From contig JAJEKV010000025.1 in the NCBI GenBank assembly GCA_021234155.1, positions 16,855,094 through 16,919,093 of the forward strand: DNA of 64,000 bases, read 5' to 3'. Position numbers and translations under genes: made by a program. Below the pieces are notes generated by a model, which saw only the letters and a program-made list of their open reading frames with translations, searched no databases and had not been told where the DNA came from. The DNA is from Isoetes taiwanensis. Taxonomy: Eukaryota; Streptophyta; Lycopodiopsida; Isoetales; Isoetaceae. This document shows, one piece after another, positions 12,061-23,918 of the stretch. How positions within the stretch are numbered: position 1 is the first letter of the stretch; each line of letters begins with the position of its first letter.

Positions 12061-12915
12061 TCAAATGTCTTTTGATCCCTCAGCAGATATACATTCTCCA
12101 CCCCTATCAGAGCGCACACATTTGATTTTGTTCCCAGTCTCAAGCTCTACTTCAGCAGCAAACTCCTGGAAAGCCTTAAAAGCATCATCTTTAGTTCTTA
12201 AGCATGAAACTTTAGTTCTACGACTGAAACCATCAATGAATGTAATAAAATATTTTTTTCCAGTTATACTCCTTACATTGAGTGGTCTATATAGATCTGT
12301 GTGCACCACATCTAGTACTCCACTTGCTCGTTTGTTGGATTTTTTAAATGGCATCCTTGCATATTTCCCAATCATGCATCCATAACATATCTTACGTTCA
12401 CTGTCTGTCTCACATGTTTCAATTAATCCCTGTTTTGCCATACTCTCTATATTCTTATTGCTGGTATGACATAATCTTTGATGCCATGTATTAATATCAG
12501 GAACTATAATTGCATTCACCGATGGCAAATACTCATTGCTTAGCCCAAAAAGATTACCAACTCTTTTACCCAGAAATTTGATCTCCTTATCAAGTAAAAC
12601 AGTACATTGCAATCTGTCAAAAATGACAGTATATCCCATATCTACTAGCTGACTAACAGAGATTAAGTTTCTAACTAATATAGGCACACACAAAACATCC
12701 TTCAATACTACTGCTTTTCCTTGTAGATCAAATAGCTCCAAAGTTCCAGTGCATTGTATTCTTTGCAGATCCCCATTTCCTAATTTGATATATCCTCCCC
12801 TTCCTTCTTTTCCATTCTTAAGCAAATGGGCTGAGCCTGTTACTGTTTTTTCTGCTCCACTATCTAATATCAAAACATCATTTGCATCATTAGATTCCTT
12901 GCTCGTAACATTCAA
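12061..12915 (-). pseudogene. Copia protease and integrase
   Basis: The frame opens with ILDSGAEKTVTG, where DSGA is the aspartic protease active site. It continues with a GAG-pre-integrase region (HQRLCHTSNKNIESMAKQGL, a zinc-binding H..H..C..C) and the integrase core (VVHTDLYRPLNVRSITGKKY, FIDGFSRRTKV, VRSDRGGE). The second catalytic aspartate of the core is present in RSDRGGE. The frame stops about 40 residues short of the usual catalytic glutamate, which lies in the disrupted stretch 11280-12060. Confidence 0.85.
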
Positions 12916-13041
12916 AATATCATTGCCACATACCTCAGCATCCTCGTCATCTTCACTGATTTCTTCTTCAGTCTCTTGAGCCAGATTTACTGCAGCATCT
13001 TGTCTACCTCTACCTCTTCCTTGATCTTTGGATACTCCTCT

Positions 13042-13933
13042 TTACCTTCTGGATTTTCCCTTGCCTCCTTTGCTGCTAGAGCACCTGTTAGCAAAGTGGC
13101 CTTTGCCACCACAATTAAAACATTCTACATCTTTTAGTTTGGGGCAATTAGCCTTTAAGTGTCCATGGGCTTTGCAATGGTAACATGGTCCTAAATTCCC
13201 TTTATATCTTGTTTCATTCGAGCCGTTTCCTTTATATTTGTTTCTACCTGCATACAATAACAACATTTTCATCATAGTCATCAAATAAGACTTTATGATG
13301 TCTATATTTAGTCTATATCATTTCTTCAGCATTTTCTCTAGTTCTAGCTACATTTCTGATCAATATAGCCAGCTGTTTATTTTCTCCAACAGCTCTAGCA
13401 ACGTGTAATAATTTTTGTTGCTCAATCATCATTACCTCTGCTCCTTCAAGATCTACCACAATATTATCAACTTTGGAGAAAAAATTGGTCAGATCATCCT
13501 CTTCTCTCAGCCTAAGTTTCCTTAATTCCTTATCCAAGATATCAATTTGAGATGGGATTTTCTCCTCAAAGTGTTGAGAAGATACTTCCATATTTCTCCT
13601 GGAGATTTTCCCCTTACCTTCAAAAGAATAGAAGCACCTACTTTACTAGTCAGAATTGCATAGGCTTCCTTCACTTAGGTCTATCACTTGCCTTAAGTGT
13701 CACACTGATCCCATTGGTTGCAGTTGCATCTACACCTTCCCTAGAAGAGCTACTCTCCCTTTTTCCTGCAACAATGCAACATCAGTATCATAACTATTGT
13801 CCATTTCCAACAATTCCCATAAGTTTTCATTTTCTAAAACATTTTTCATTTGTTTTTTCCAGATTTGAAAACCAGGACCTCCTTCATAGACTTTGATGCT
13901 AGCTAGAAGTGATGCTCCAAACCTGCCAGACAT
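13042..13933 (-). pseudogene. Copia gag with two CCHC zinc knuckles
   Basis: The start MSGRFGASLLASIKVYEG follows the primer-binding site directly. FQIWKKQMKNVLENENLWELL is the usual Copia gag N-terminus. After frameshifts, 13313-13591 carries the middle part. 13042-13284 has two zinc knuckles, CYHCKAHGHLKANC and CFNCGGKGHFANRC, which bind the element RNA. At least two frame changes separate the pieces. Confidence 0.8.
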
Positions 13934-13956
13934 TTTAAACCTAGCTCTGATACCAC

Positions 13957-14546
13957 TGATGAAGTTTGGATCTAATGTCTAGCTAATCTCAAGACTATTC
14001 AATACTAGTACAAAACTTTGCAATGTTTATACAACACTTCAATAATACTCAAATATTCAATGGTTATTATCGAACTTAGCACTATTCAAAAAAATATGTC
14101 TAGAGTACTGTAGCAATGGAACTTTGCACCTTGTCTCCGACAGCTCAAGGCATTCATCTTAGGATGAATCCGCTCCACCATTCTGCCTCAGAACCTACAA
14201 AATGATCCTACTTATTCATTCATTTGGTCGGCACCGACGCCCCCCCTAAATTTCTTCACGACCATCTCGATCTCTTTCTATCTTGAACTTCAAATATGCT
14301 TCCCTCTATTTGACCGAGAAACCTTTCCCCTTTCTCCATACATTAACCTTATAGTTTATTGTAACCTTTGACTTGATAACTATTCGCCATTGACAATTTA
14401 ACCATTACTTGGGTTAAGCTACGTCTTATTCTGGCTATGAAGCAGACTGTGCAATACTGTGTTTCTCTTTCATGTATACTCAAGATATCTCTGTTATCAC
14501 ATGGATCAATAGATTATCAGATTATAATATAAACACAAACTCTTCG
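13957..14546 (-). repeat. 5' LTR of the Copia element
   Basis: It begins (plus strand) TGATGAAGTTTGGATC, directly next to the primer-binding site, and ends AACTCTTCG. It carries about 100 bp that the other LTR lacks. Confidence 0.85.
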
Positions 14547-16000
14547 TTGAAGGCTCTGGTGATCAGTATCTAACTGAAATTTCCTACCAAACAAGTAATG
14601 CCTCTATATGCGAAGAGCTCTTACAATTGCTAGAAGCTTCTAATCATGCATTAGAGAGTATTGTTCAGCCTCATTAGAGTCGAAGAGGCTACTACTCTTA
14701 CTTCTTGCATGAGAACTCCACCCGTTGCTAGCTTACTTGCATTTGTTACGACCATCTTATCCTCGCTTGGATCTGATAGGGTGCGTGTTGGCGCTGTTAT
14801 CAAGGCTTCTTTGAGCTTTCCGAAAGAAGCTTGAACGTTCTCTAGCCAATGTGCCATCCAACCCTTTACTTTCTTATTTCTAGTGAGGTCCGATAAGGGG
14901 GATGCCCACTTGGCAAGATCATTTACAAACTTTTGGTAGTAGCCCGCTAAGTCAAGAAAGCTTCTCACTTCGGGGATGTTCTTTGGTGTTGGCCAATTTA
15001 CTATGGCTTCTATTTTTGCCAAGTCAGTGAAGATTCCTTCCACTATAACCACATGCTCCAAGTATTCCACTCTACCTGTTGCAAAATGGAATTTGGAGAA
15101 TTTAGCATCTTAGCTTTTCAAGAAGTGTTCTTAAGTGTATCACATGCTCTTCCATAGAATTGTTATAGATTAGAATGCCATCGAAAATAATGATGACGAA
15201 TTCATCTAAGAAATCCCTGAAGATGTCATTCAACAAGCGCATGAAAGTTGCTGGAGCATTTGATAGACCAAAGGGCATAACTGTAAACTCATATTGCCCT
15301 TACCACATTCTGAAAGCAGTCTTATGAATGTCTTCTTTCGTGATGCAAATTTGGTGATAGCCTGACCTTAGGTCAATTTTGGAGAAGCCTCTTGCTCCTT
15401 GGGGCTGATCCATTAGGTCATCAGCCCTTGGCAATTCATAGTAGCCGATGAGCCTAAGCTCTAGTAATTCCTGCAATTGCTTCTTTAGCTCTGCTAGCTC
15501 TGGGGTGTTCATCCTATAGGGAGCTTTGCTAGTCGGCTTAGCATCAGGTGCGAGAGTGTTCTCACACTCTACGCCTCTAAAAGGCAGTAATTCATGGATT
15601 TCACCTGAGAAAGAGGTCCTAAAATTCCTTAATCAGCTTAGAAATTTCCTTAGGTAATTGCTTTGAATTTGCATCCTACTTCATGCTTAGGGTTTGGGCC
15701 AATGGCTTATAGCCTAAGATAGATTCAACCTCATCCTTTATGATGCATCTACGCAACTGCTTTGATGACACACACTGTATTATAGAAGCAATTTCCTTAC
15801 TTTTGACCACAAAGCGATTGCCATTGGATGCCATTATTGATATCTCATGCCGTCATTGTTTTCGCTAGCTTCAAGAACTCCATATCAACCATGAGGTCAT
15901 ACTTGTTGATGTCCATAACTTTGGTGCCGATGCTTAACTTTGCTCTACTTAAGGTGGTGTCGAGGTTGTTTTACTCAATTCTTGGGGCAATTCTTTCATA
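14547..16000 (-). pseudogene. Gypsy pol fragment: protease end, reverse transcriptase, RNase H
   Basis: On the minus strand 15900-15840 gives DINKYDLMVDMEFLKLA, the end of a retropepsin-like domain. 15512-15300 holds ELRLIGYYELPRADDL and FSKIDLRSGYHQI, and 15300-15080 holds MPFGLSNAPATFMRLLNDIF, both RT. The usual YIDD/YVDD box reads IFDG. 15070-14651 covers the RT thumb (EVRSFLDLAGYYQKFV) and RNase H start (MVVTNASKLATGGVLMQE). The sequence continues at 9252-8814 beyond the Copia insertion. Stops and shifts are frequent. Confidence 0.8.
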
Positions 16001-17430
16001 GAAGAATTCTATTCAAATTGCTTCCCAATCAATCACAAATGTTATCATCCATAAATCTAACATATTCGACTATTTAACCATAGGTATCCTAGCTTGCTAG
16101 AAGCTCGTCTACTTTTAGCCATTGAAGTAGCAAGGTGATGTTGTCTCAAGTCGATGGGCGACTTGATCTCCTTGAAGTTGTTATATAACCATTCATGTGC
16201 TTTGCTCTTTTTGTCGAACATATTTTGACTATGATCCTCTTTAGTGTTGTTGATGACTTTTTTCCTTAAGGGCTTCATAATTTTTCTGCAAGGAGACGGT
16301 GCTGTCGAGGTTGGCGTAGCTACTCTAGAGAATCGTAGCTGATGAGGAAGAAGTCGGTTGCGGCTCGGACATACTGTTGTCCTTAATTCTTCCTTATTCA
16401 AAGCACCTTTGTTTGAAGTCTAGATCTGATATTGGCATCGGCCTGAATGTTTGAGATAATTGGCCTTTTAGGAAATTTATTTGGTCTCATTTATGAAACT
16501 CAAGATGCAAATAGTCGATGAAGTCAGCTACTTGTTGGAGATGGGTTTGTGACAATAATCTGTCAATGTGGAGTCTTTCCTTGAGACAATATGGCACTAG
16601 GAGGATATCCTTGGTTGGACGATGTTTCTGTCCTATTGTGATCAATGGCATTAGTGCCCTTGGCTATTGAGTATCCCTTCTTGGCAACTCTTGTATTTGT
16701 TCTTGATGTCTTAATCATCCTTTATGTAGTCAGAGTCCCCTACTTCTCTACTTGATCTTTGACTTGTTAATATTTCCTCCATAAGTTTATCCTCTGCTTT
16801 CGAATTTCTTGATGTGGTCGAGTAGCTCTCGTGTTAAGGAGTCGAGGATCTGCAAGGAAGGTTCACGCTGGCCTATTTGTCTGTCCTAAAGTGCACAAAT
16901 CAGCTAATACTACCACAGACAACAATTATTTATGTCTATTGACTCAATAATTCCTATATTTATGCCTTTTATCATTTAACCCAAATGAATGAACGTCTTA
17001 GCATTTGGCATTTTACTAAGAGCTGAGGACAGTACTTAATTACTATCATGGGATGGTAGGGAAACTTATGTTTACGGGCATACTTGGTGTACTGGTCTAA
17101 TATACCTAGGTAGAATGATATCAAAGGTATGGCGTGAGACGCTTGATGATGGTGCATCTATAGCATGTGGTGGTGTGCCATACCAATGTGTGGCAACAAC
17201 GTTTAAGCCCTAGACAACTAGAAGGATTGCTAAGAAAAGGTTTGATTATATGACCATTGTGTAGACAAAAAGATGCTTAGCACGTTAAGAGTGGAAACTA
17301 AGCTAAGATGAATACAAATGCGGTCTTTATCTAGCATAAGGGTCTTGATTCTACTCTAAGGATATTGGGCATTAATATTATCCAACATGATTAGAGCTAA
17401 ATATAATTAAGAATTGAAACTCTAACATAA
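16001..17430. other. No recognised gene; possible Gypsy gag remnant
   Basis: Position suggests the gag part of the Gypsy element, and the minus strand has one 114-codon frame (16057-16401), but it shows no recognisable capsid or zinc-knuckle motif. The rest is AT-rich without clear structure. Confidence 0.3.
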
Positions 17431-17432
17431 AC

Positions 17433-17530
17433 GATGCCCGCCCTCAGTGGTTGTTATGAGGGGGTTGGAGGGGTTCATCTTGTAGGTGGGAGATTCGATT
17501 CTTACTATTGTGGGAACCTTTTTAAGATGA
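17433..17530 (+). mobile_element. tRNA-derived SINE-like head
   Basis: GCCCTCAGTGGTTG (A-box like) at about 17439-17453 is followed at 17487-17501 by GGGAGATTCGATTC (B-box like, compare GGTTCGATTC). This pair is the internal RNA polymerase III promoter of tRNA-derived SINEs. The 3' end and target duplication were not located. Confidence 0.5.
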
Positions 17531-17544
17531 GGTCCAAATGGATT

Positions 17545-17672
17545 GAAAACCTAGAATGGAGTGCTACAAGTCAATACAATATATGGAAGAAAGCTAGAAA
17601 GTGCATTTGAAAAACTAGAATAGAATGCTACAAGTCAATAGAATATATGGAAGATAGCTAGAATGTGCATGT
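17545..17672. repeat. 64-bp tandem duplication
   Basis: Two adjacent units (17545-17608 and 17609-17672) share GTGCTACAAGTCAATA and AATATATGGAAGA with a few substitutions. Confidence 0.85.
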
Positions 17673-17679
17673 CAAGCAT

Positions 17680-18995
17680 TTTGGACAAAAACCAGTCAAG
17701 AATCCATGAGCCTCTGGGGGTTCAATTTGGCACGGACTGACTTGGGAGGGTCATTTTCTATGCATTTGCCCATTTCAATGTGGCGAAACTTAGCTCTATA
17801 TTAATACAATAAAGCTTACATCGCATAACTTTAACAAATTTAACTAAAATTTCCTATGGTCCTATCTTTCCCTATTTTTCAGGCCAAGTTCATGTCCTTG
17901 GGCATCACAGTCACTCTTGCCATGAATTGCGCACAGGTTGGCCTCCTCGAACAGTGGATCAGCTCTGCTTCAATTGCTTCCTGACAATACCTCATTGGCG
18001 TGACTCGATAGTCTGACTTGAATTCTTGCTCTTTGCTGATACGGTTGCTCTTGTCTCGCGCGCACGGTTTAATGACTAAATTAAGTGCGACATGATATCT
18101 GGTGTTCAATATGCTCATGTTGCCGTGGCAGTAAACATTATGATGAATAATAATAAAAAAGAGGTTTCAACATGTTCATAGGAACTGCAAACTACAAAAG
18201 GTCAGATGGACATTTGGCTCCATCATGAGAATATGTTCTGATAAGATGCAGGAGTATTCCAATGCTTTTGCTCAGGTTGGAGTTGAGTGGTTTTTTAATT
18301 CACATACTCAAAAAAGCATGTGGGCGACACATGTGCTGCACAGGTGCTGACTGCCCTTCATTGCCCTTCAAACTGCCCTTCATTGCCCTTCCATAGCCCT
18401 TCATTGCCCTTCAAAAAATCATGAGTGTTTTCTATTATATAAAGGATATAATGAGCATATTAGTGATGCAAATGATGATGACATAAATTATTTGGTGAAG
18501 GTGCTTATATGTGCTGTGATGGTCAAAAAACTGGGTAGGTCAATAAAAAAGTTACCCAGTTCCGGTTGTTGAAATTTATCATGGTGCACATTTGCAGTGT
18601 ATTCAAAGTGTGGTCTCTCATGCTGTTGTTTGTCACTTCACTGGTCAATTTCTTGATCTCAGAAGGACGAGCTTTTGGCTGAAACAACATCTATAGAAAT
18701 TGGGATTGCCTCAATGTGAGGCCCTGAAGATTCTTGATAAGCAGAGCAATTATTTCTTAATCATATTTGATTCATCTGTAGCAGCTGATAAGTTGCTGGA
18801 GCATGGAGTGGATTTTTTGTAGGTAAATTATCTTCTGTATCAGGTATACACCCCTGGTTTCTTAGCTAACAAATTTAGTGCATTGCAAATTCCATATCGG
18901 TTCGCATTGGAGGATTTTCCTATTGAATTGCAAGTCCCAGATTTCATGGTTGCGATCACTAATGGATTAGGTCTCCACCTTGATCATTCAATTGT
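17680..18995. other. Stretch without a recognised gene
   Basis: Apart from the minisatellite at 18351-18412, nothing recognisable was found. The one minus-strand frame of 79 codons (17879-18118) has no known motif. Confidence 0.35.
18351..18412. repeat. TGCCCTTCA minisatellite
   Basis: Six imperfect copies of TGCCCTTCA or a close variant in 62 bp. Confidence 0.85.
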
Positions 18996-19000
18996 CAATA

Positions 19001-19449
19001 CAACCAACACATAACTACCATTAACATTAATTATCACAACCATTGGATCCAACACATTTAAATTAAAATCCCCCTTAAACCCCCTTTGGTTTGGGTGCAT
19101 ATTCACACGGGGGGTGACTCCAGGCAACGAGAGCTGTTGGATAGGCATATTCACCCCTTATTCCTTAATCTACACCGTACGTAAAATTCCTCGTTTTTGG
19201 GGTATGCAAGTACAAAATTTGCTATACTGTATAACAAGATTTGCAAAATACTATAAGATTTGAAGCAAAATACTATATAGTGTTGATTTTGTACGTGCAA
19301 AATATAATTATAAGGGCTCTCGCTGCCCTACGTCACCCCCCGTGTGAATATGCACCCAAACCAAAGGGGGTTTAAGGGGGATTTTAATTTAAATGTGTTG
19401 GATCCAATGGTTGTGATAATTAATGTTAATGGTAGTTATGTGTTGGTTG
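19001..19449. mobile_element. 449-bp MITE with perfect 118-bp terminal inverted repeats
   Basis: The left arm 19001-19118 begins CAACCAACACATAACTACC. The right arm 19332-19449 is its exact reverse complement over all 118 bases by eye. Weaker complementarity continues inward to about 19135. The 213-bp centre has no coding capacity. The flanks (left ...CAATA, right TTATATT...) suggest at most a 3-bp TWA-like target duplication that is not exact, so the superfamily is unclear. Arms this long and identical imply recent insertion or gene conversion. Confidence 0.85.
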
Positions 19450-19454
19450 TTATA

Positions 19455-20930
19455 TTAAAAATTTTGGGCCCTTCGGGCCTAAAAAACAAACATATGTAAA
19501 ACATGTAAACATGCAAAACATGTAGCAATATGTAATATCTAATATCTAGCATTATAACAAAAAAAAAAAAAAAAAACTAATATGAAGCCTGAGTAACTAT
19601 AATATTATAGCATAATGTAACTTAATTACATACGCTTTAAAAGCATATTATTTAAAAATTTATTAAGCCATTGAAGACAGCAAGAGTATTATAGCAATTT
19701 TGAAGCACTCAAAATAGATAGCGGCTTAAGATACGATATACATCTTCGTTGATTTGCCTATCAAACAGTCTGCAGAGGGCAGTTAGCCTATTTACTTGCG
19801 CACGTAAACCCAACCAACCAACCAACCATAATAACAACACATCAATAGGGCCTTCACCATGCGCAGGTGGTGGTTCTGATGGTGGCAGGGACTAATTGAA
19901 CTTGATCTTCATTTATTGGATTCTCTAGTACAGTAATGTTGGATCAACATCATGTTGACTTCAGGCATCGAAGAAATGTCATGTGGAATTGATGGATTGA
20001 GAGATTCTATAGTCCTGCATGAGCGTAAGAAAGAAATTGGTTAGATTGATATTAATTTAGAAAATAGAATTTTACTAGTGAAATAAAATTGAATCAATAA
20101 AAGCTTTTGACACTGATATGCTCTACAATAATGTTTTATTCACAAACCTTTAGTAACAAAATAAAATTGAATCAAATAAAAGCTTTAGACATTGATATGC
20201 TTGACAATAATGTTTTATTCACAAACCATTGCATGAAAGACAACAACATCAACGTTACTCTGCGGAACAATTGGTGAGGTTCATAAAGAACTTAGTGACA
20301 CTTTCTCACGGGTTGCCCGGCTTTGGTTTAACAAGTGAAGAGAATCAGCCAGGTTGGTGATGTGGAGTAGGTTTCTGAACTTGATCGAAGAAGCGAGATC
20401 AAGGATAGAGGTTTTGAAGCAAGCTTGCTCATTAGCATTCCACGTGTTGTTACTTCACTCAGACTATTTCTCTTTCACAATGAAACCATTGTTTATCAAT
20501 CCATATGATTTTGGATGCTCCATATGGCCATTGTTTGACCGATCTGCCACGACTTCGAGCCGGCATGGAATAATCCGCTGTTGTGTGCACAAGAATCCAT
20601 TTGTTGATTGAAGCTAAAGGCTGGTTACTATGAACAATCCAAAGAAAAGCGGGAATATCCAAGAAGTTGGAAGCAAAACAGAGGGCCTAAAACTCTAAAC
20701 TCTTTTAGAATCTGCAACAAATCTTAGAACGTACAAAGTGAAGGAAACAAAGGCGGGTTTTGCAAAGATTGCATTGTAGAATCGAAAACCAATATCTTGT
20801 AAAAAATACCATTATATTAACTGAAGAAACATTAAAAAAACAAATACCTTTGTAAATGTGAGCAAAAAATCCATCTCGTGATAACCTTCCATCAGCAAAC
20901 ATCCACTCCGGCAACAAGAATCCAAGAGGG
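19455..20930. other. Stretch without a recognised gene
   Basis: It holds a GC hairpin (GGGCCC-TTC-GGGCC, about 19466), a run of about 18 A at 19560, an ACCAACCA tract near 19812 and a short near-duplicate pair at 20090-20230. No protein or RNA gene was recognised. Confidence 0.35.
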
Positions 20931-20934
20931 CAAG

Positions 20935-21070
20935 TACACATGCACATGCGCATGCACATGCACATGCACAAGCACAATACACATGCACATGCACATGCAC
21001 ATGCACACACGTGCACATGCACATGCACATGCACATGCATACACATGCGCAGTGTTCATGCACAAACATG
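20935..21070. repeat. (CACATG)n alternating purine-pyrimidine microsatellite
   Basis: About 135 bp of CACATG/CATGCA units with few interruptions. Overlapping open frames on both strands here are produced by the repeat and are not genes. Confidence 0.95.
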
Positions 21071-21238
21071 CAGAGAAAGACAACAACCCTCGGATTGTTT
21101 CAGCCAACGAAAATTAACGGCCCATAAAGGGTGCACTCTAGAAATACTATTTAGTACACCTCAATGAATACAACAACGAAATCATAGAAAAACCATGTGA
21201 AAAAGCGTATAAAAAACAAAAAGTAACCCCCTGTTATT

Positions 21239-21646
21239 ATGCTACATATTGGTCCAAGTGTTTGTATCTCCTTTCCTGCTAATGCTTCTCTTCAAAAATC
21301 TATTGTTATTAAAAGTGACCCTTTTTTCAGGTATAATCTTAATGGTCCTGAGCTTGCTAATATGTTTCCAAATGTAGAAGCCTTTTCACCCTATCATATT
21401 AGGTGCTCTACTCCCTCCATTCCCATATTTTCATCTACGCCAAATCATGTGTCTTTCTCTGCTTCATCTAATTCTATACCTCTTGTGTTCGCTTTTTCTA
21501 ACATTGTATCTCCTACCTTAGCTCCTCTACCTCCCTCTTCACCCTCTGCCACCACATTTTCCACCAACTTTTCTGTTGAATATCATGAGAGACTAGCACA
21601 AATTGCAAGTAAACAAGAATGGTTGGAGACCTCATCGGCAAATTGA
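21239..21646 (+). CDS. Unrecognised open frame, 135 codons
   Basis: A serine- and proline-rich open frame (for example SPTLAPLPPSSPS) that matches no family I know. It lies downstream of the minus-strand LINE and could be antisense to its tail or an old ORF1 remnant. The first ATG at 21239 has no clear promoter context. Treat it as a doubtful gene. Confidence 0.15.
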   Translation: MLHIGPSVCISFPANASLQKSIVIKSDPFFRYNLNGPELANMFPNVEAFSPYHIRCSTPSIPIFSSTPNHVSFSASSNSIPLVFAFSNIVSPTLAPLPPSSPSATTFSTNFSVEYHERLAQIASKQEWLETSSAN

Positions 21647-21752
21647 TCCATTTTCATATGAAAAGACTTACTCGTTGAAGGAATACCTATGCACTGCCAT
21701 CATCTATCTCTGAGTATATTCCTTTTGTTGGGCCTGCAATCAGCCACCATTG

Positions 21753-23918
21753 TTACAACACTTCTTGTAGCATCAAGGCAACACCGGGCGCATCCCACAG
21801 AGAGGCAGCAAAGCGCTCATTCAAATGCAGCTCCTGTTCCGCGATATCCGGCATATCCATAATCTGTTCATAGTCTATAGACCATCTTGCGAACCATCCC
21901 TTACAATGCCCCTGCCACACTCTCTTCAGTCGTTGCGGCCCTTGTGCCAATAACAGAGCCCGGGGAGGGAGACGTTGTGCATCCATTCTGTCAACCTTAT
22001 GGAAATACGCAAGGTGCCTGCGCATAGCAGAATGCTGCAGGGGCCAAAAGCCAGTCTCATACAGCAAAATCGGATAAGGCACCGTGTCCTTGACGCCTAG
22101 GCTGTATGTCAGGAAAGCCTTTTGTACCCTCTCTAGCTTATCCCAAGTGCCCTTGCTAATCGCTGGCCCCCAGACCTCTACCCCATACAACAATACTGGT
22201 TCAACGAGTGCTCGGAACAGGTGTGCTTTGCGTGCCCAATCGCAGAGATCTATTCTGTAACAGCTATTCTGCATTGCATACAGGGCTTTCCATCCCGCGC
22301 TGACCCTTCTTTCTACACAGTCATCCCATAGCATGTTAGCAGAAAAATCGATTCCCAGATACTTAAAGGTCCTTACAACTTCCATCCTTTGTCCTCTGTA
22401 ATAGAAGTCTGGGATATCATGCTGCGCAGACAGGATTGGCAACAGCTTGGTTTTCTGCTGGTTGACGGTCATTGCTGCTATGTCACAGAATCGGCTGAGA
22501 GAATCCAAATGTTCCTGCATACTCCTAGCTGTATGGGACAATAAGCCCAGATCGTCTGCATAGAGCAACTGTTTTATTGTATATGCCTCTGGCAACTGCG
22601 AGCCACCACCTCCATGTTCTTGCATCCAGATCTCCAACTTGTCAATATAGAGTCCAAAAAGCATTGGAGATAACGTACATCCCTGTTTAACACATATGGT
22701 GCTATTCACCCGGTGATCTGACGCAGGCAAAGTGGCATATATTCCATCATAGAGCCGGTAGATGGCATTCTGCAAATCATGTGGGAAATGTAGCTCCTGC
22801 AAGCGTTGTCACAACAGGTCCTGAGGGACCGTATCATATGCCGTCTTAAAATCCACGAAACAGCAATACAAGTCACATCGTGCATTGCGGCTAGCTTCCA
22901 TAAGAATTCTGAGAGTAACAATATGATCACTTGTGGAGTGGGCAGGGCGAAAACCTGCCGGGACAACTGCACGTACTCCAGCTTCCTCAGCCCATTGCGT
23001 TAAATTCTTCTCCAGCACACCTGCTAGAAGTTTTGCGAGTAACGGCCTCACCATGATCATACGGTAGTTGGTGGAGTCATCCCTACTTCCCGTTTTATGA
23101 ATAGGGGTGACCTTGCTAACCATCCATTCCTGTGGGAGGCCCTCTCCGATGGCCTGATTGATTATCACTATCAAAGGCCCTAGTAAAGCTGGCCCACCCC
23201 ATTTCAACAGCTCGGCCTGAAGCCCCTGCAAGTCCTTTGCTTTACCATTAGCAAGATGTCTAAGACCCTGGTAGATGTCCTCCTCTGAAAGCTGTAGCGT
23301 TTCTCCTAGCTGATCCGGTACCTCAGCGATCGCTCCTGGGGGGTCATACAACTCCTCCAACCGTTGTCTCCACTGGTCTGAGGTAACATTGCCAGGTGGT
23401 TGATGCCTCTTATACAACACTCTACGCCAAAAGGCTTTTGGCTCAGTCATCAGCAGATCAAACATGCGTTGCTGATTTTCTGCAATATAGCGATGCTTTT
23501 TGGATTTCAAGAATGTCTTATAGTCTCTAATGGTCTGTTGCCGGAGTTGTGGATCTAAGATGGTGCGTAGCCGACTCTTTAGAGCCTTACATTCGGCGTC
23601 AAACCAGGGGTTCTGAGGGAATTGCGTAGTGTCCCTTCGCGGGGGCTTTCTTGCTGCAAAGCATTCACTGGCTGCTGCGAGTAAGACCTTCACCAACCAT
23701 TTACACTTATCATGCAATGTATAGAGGGCCGCAATCCCCTGTAGCTCACGTTCAAGCGCAACCAGTAGTTCGGGGTGTATCCCAAACCCCGAGGGCGCCT
23801 GTCTTGTGGCCACGCCATGAGTGCCTCCAATCCAAAGTGACATAAAGTGGATAATGGTCTGACAAAGTCTCTTCATCTCTTGTTCTTGTGCTTGTTGCAA
23901 AATCTCTAATGATATCAA
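21753..23918 (-). pseudogene. LINE reverse transcriptase
   Basis: One frame runs from 23918 to 21753 and is interrupted only by TGA at 22809-22811, where related copies have W (DKLWDRL in the copy at 61.7 kb). Motifs in order are VTPIHKTGSRDDSTNYRMI, FVDFKTAYDTVPQ, VKQGCTLSPMLFGLYIDKL and the catalytic YADDLGLL near 22555. Further C-terminal is LVEPVLLYGVEVWGPAI, shared with the LINE remnant at 58.6 kb. Reverse transcribes its own RNA at the nicked target. Confidence 0.85.

Larger units (their letters stand above)
9253..14546 (-). mobile_element. Copia LTR retrotransposon, complete in layout but decayed, nested in Gypsy
   Basis: Two homologous LTRs bound the element: 9253-9777 (3' LTR) and 13957-14546 (5' LTR). 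On the minus strand the order is LTR, primer-binding site TGGTATCAGAGC (about 13944-13955), gag, protease, integrase, reverse transcriptase, RNase H, purine tract GAAGGAAGAG, LTR, which is the Copia order. The flanks CTGGA (9248-9252) and TTGAA (14547-14551) are a decayed 5-bp target duplication. The LTRs differ by an indel of about 100 bp, and the outer base of the 5' LTR has changed (CG instead of CA on the plus strand), so the insertion is old. Several frameshifts and stops make it non-autonomous now. Confidence 0.9.

Noticed and set aside
18351-18412. Regularly spaced TGCCCTTCA units considered as a CRISPR-like array
   Set aside because: Units are 9 bp with almost no spacers; this is a minisatellite in a plant nuclear genome.
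20705-21167. Several His/Met- and Cys/Met-rich open frames on both strands
   Set aside because: They are translations of the CACATG microsatellite in different frames.
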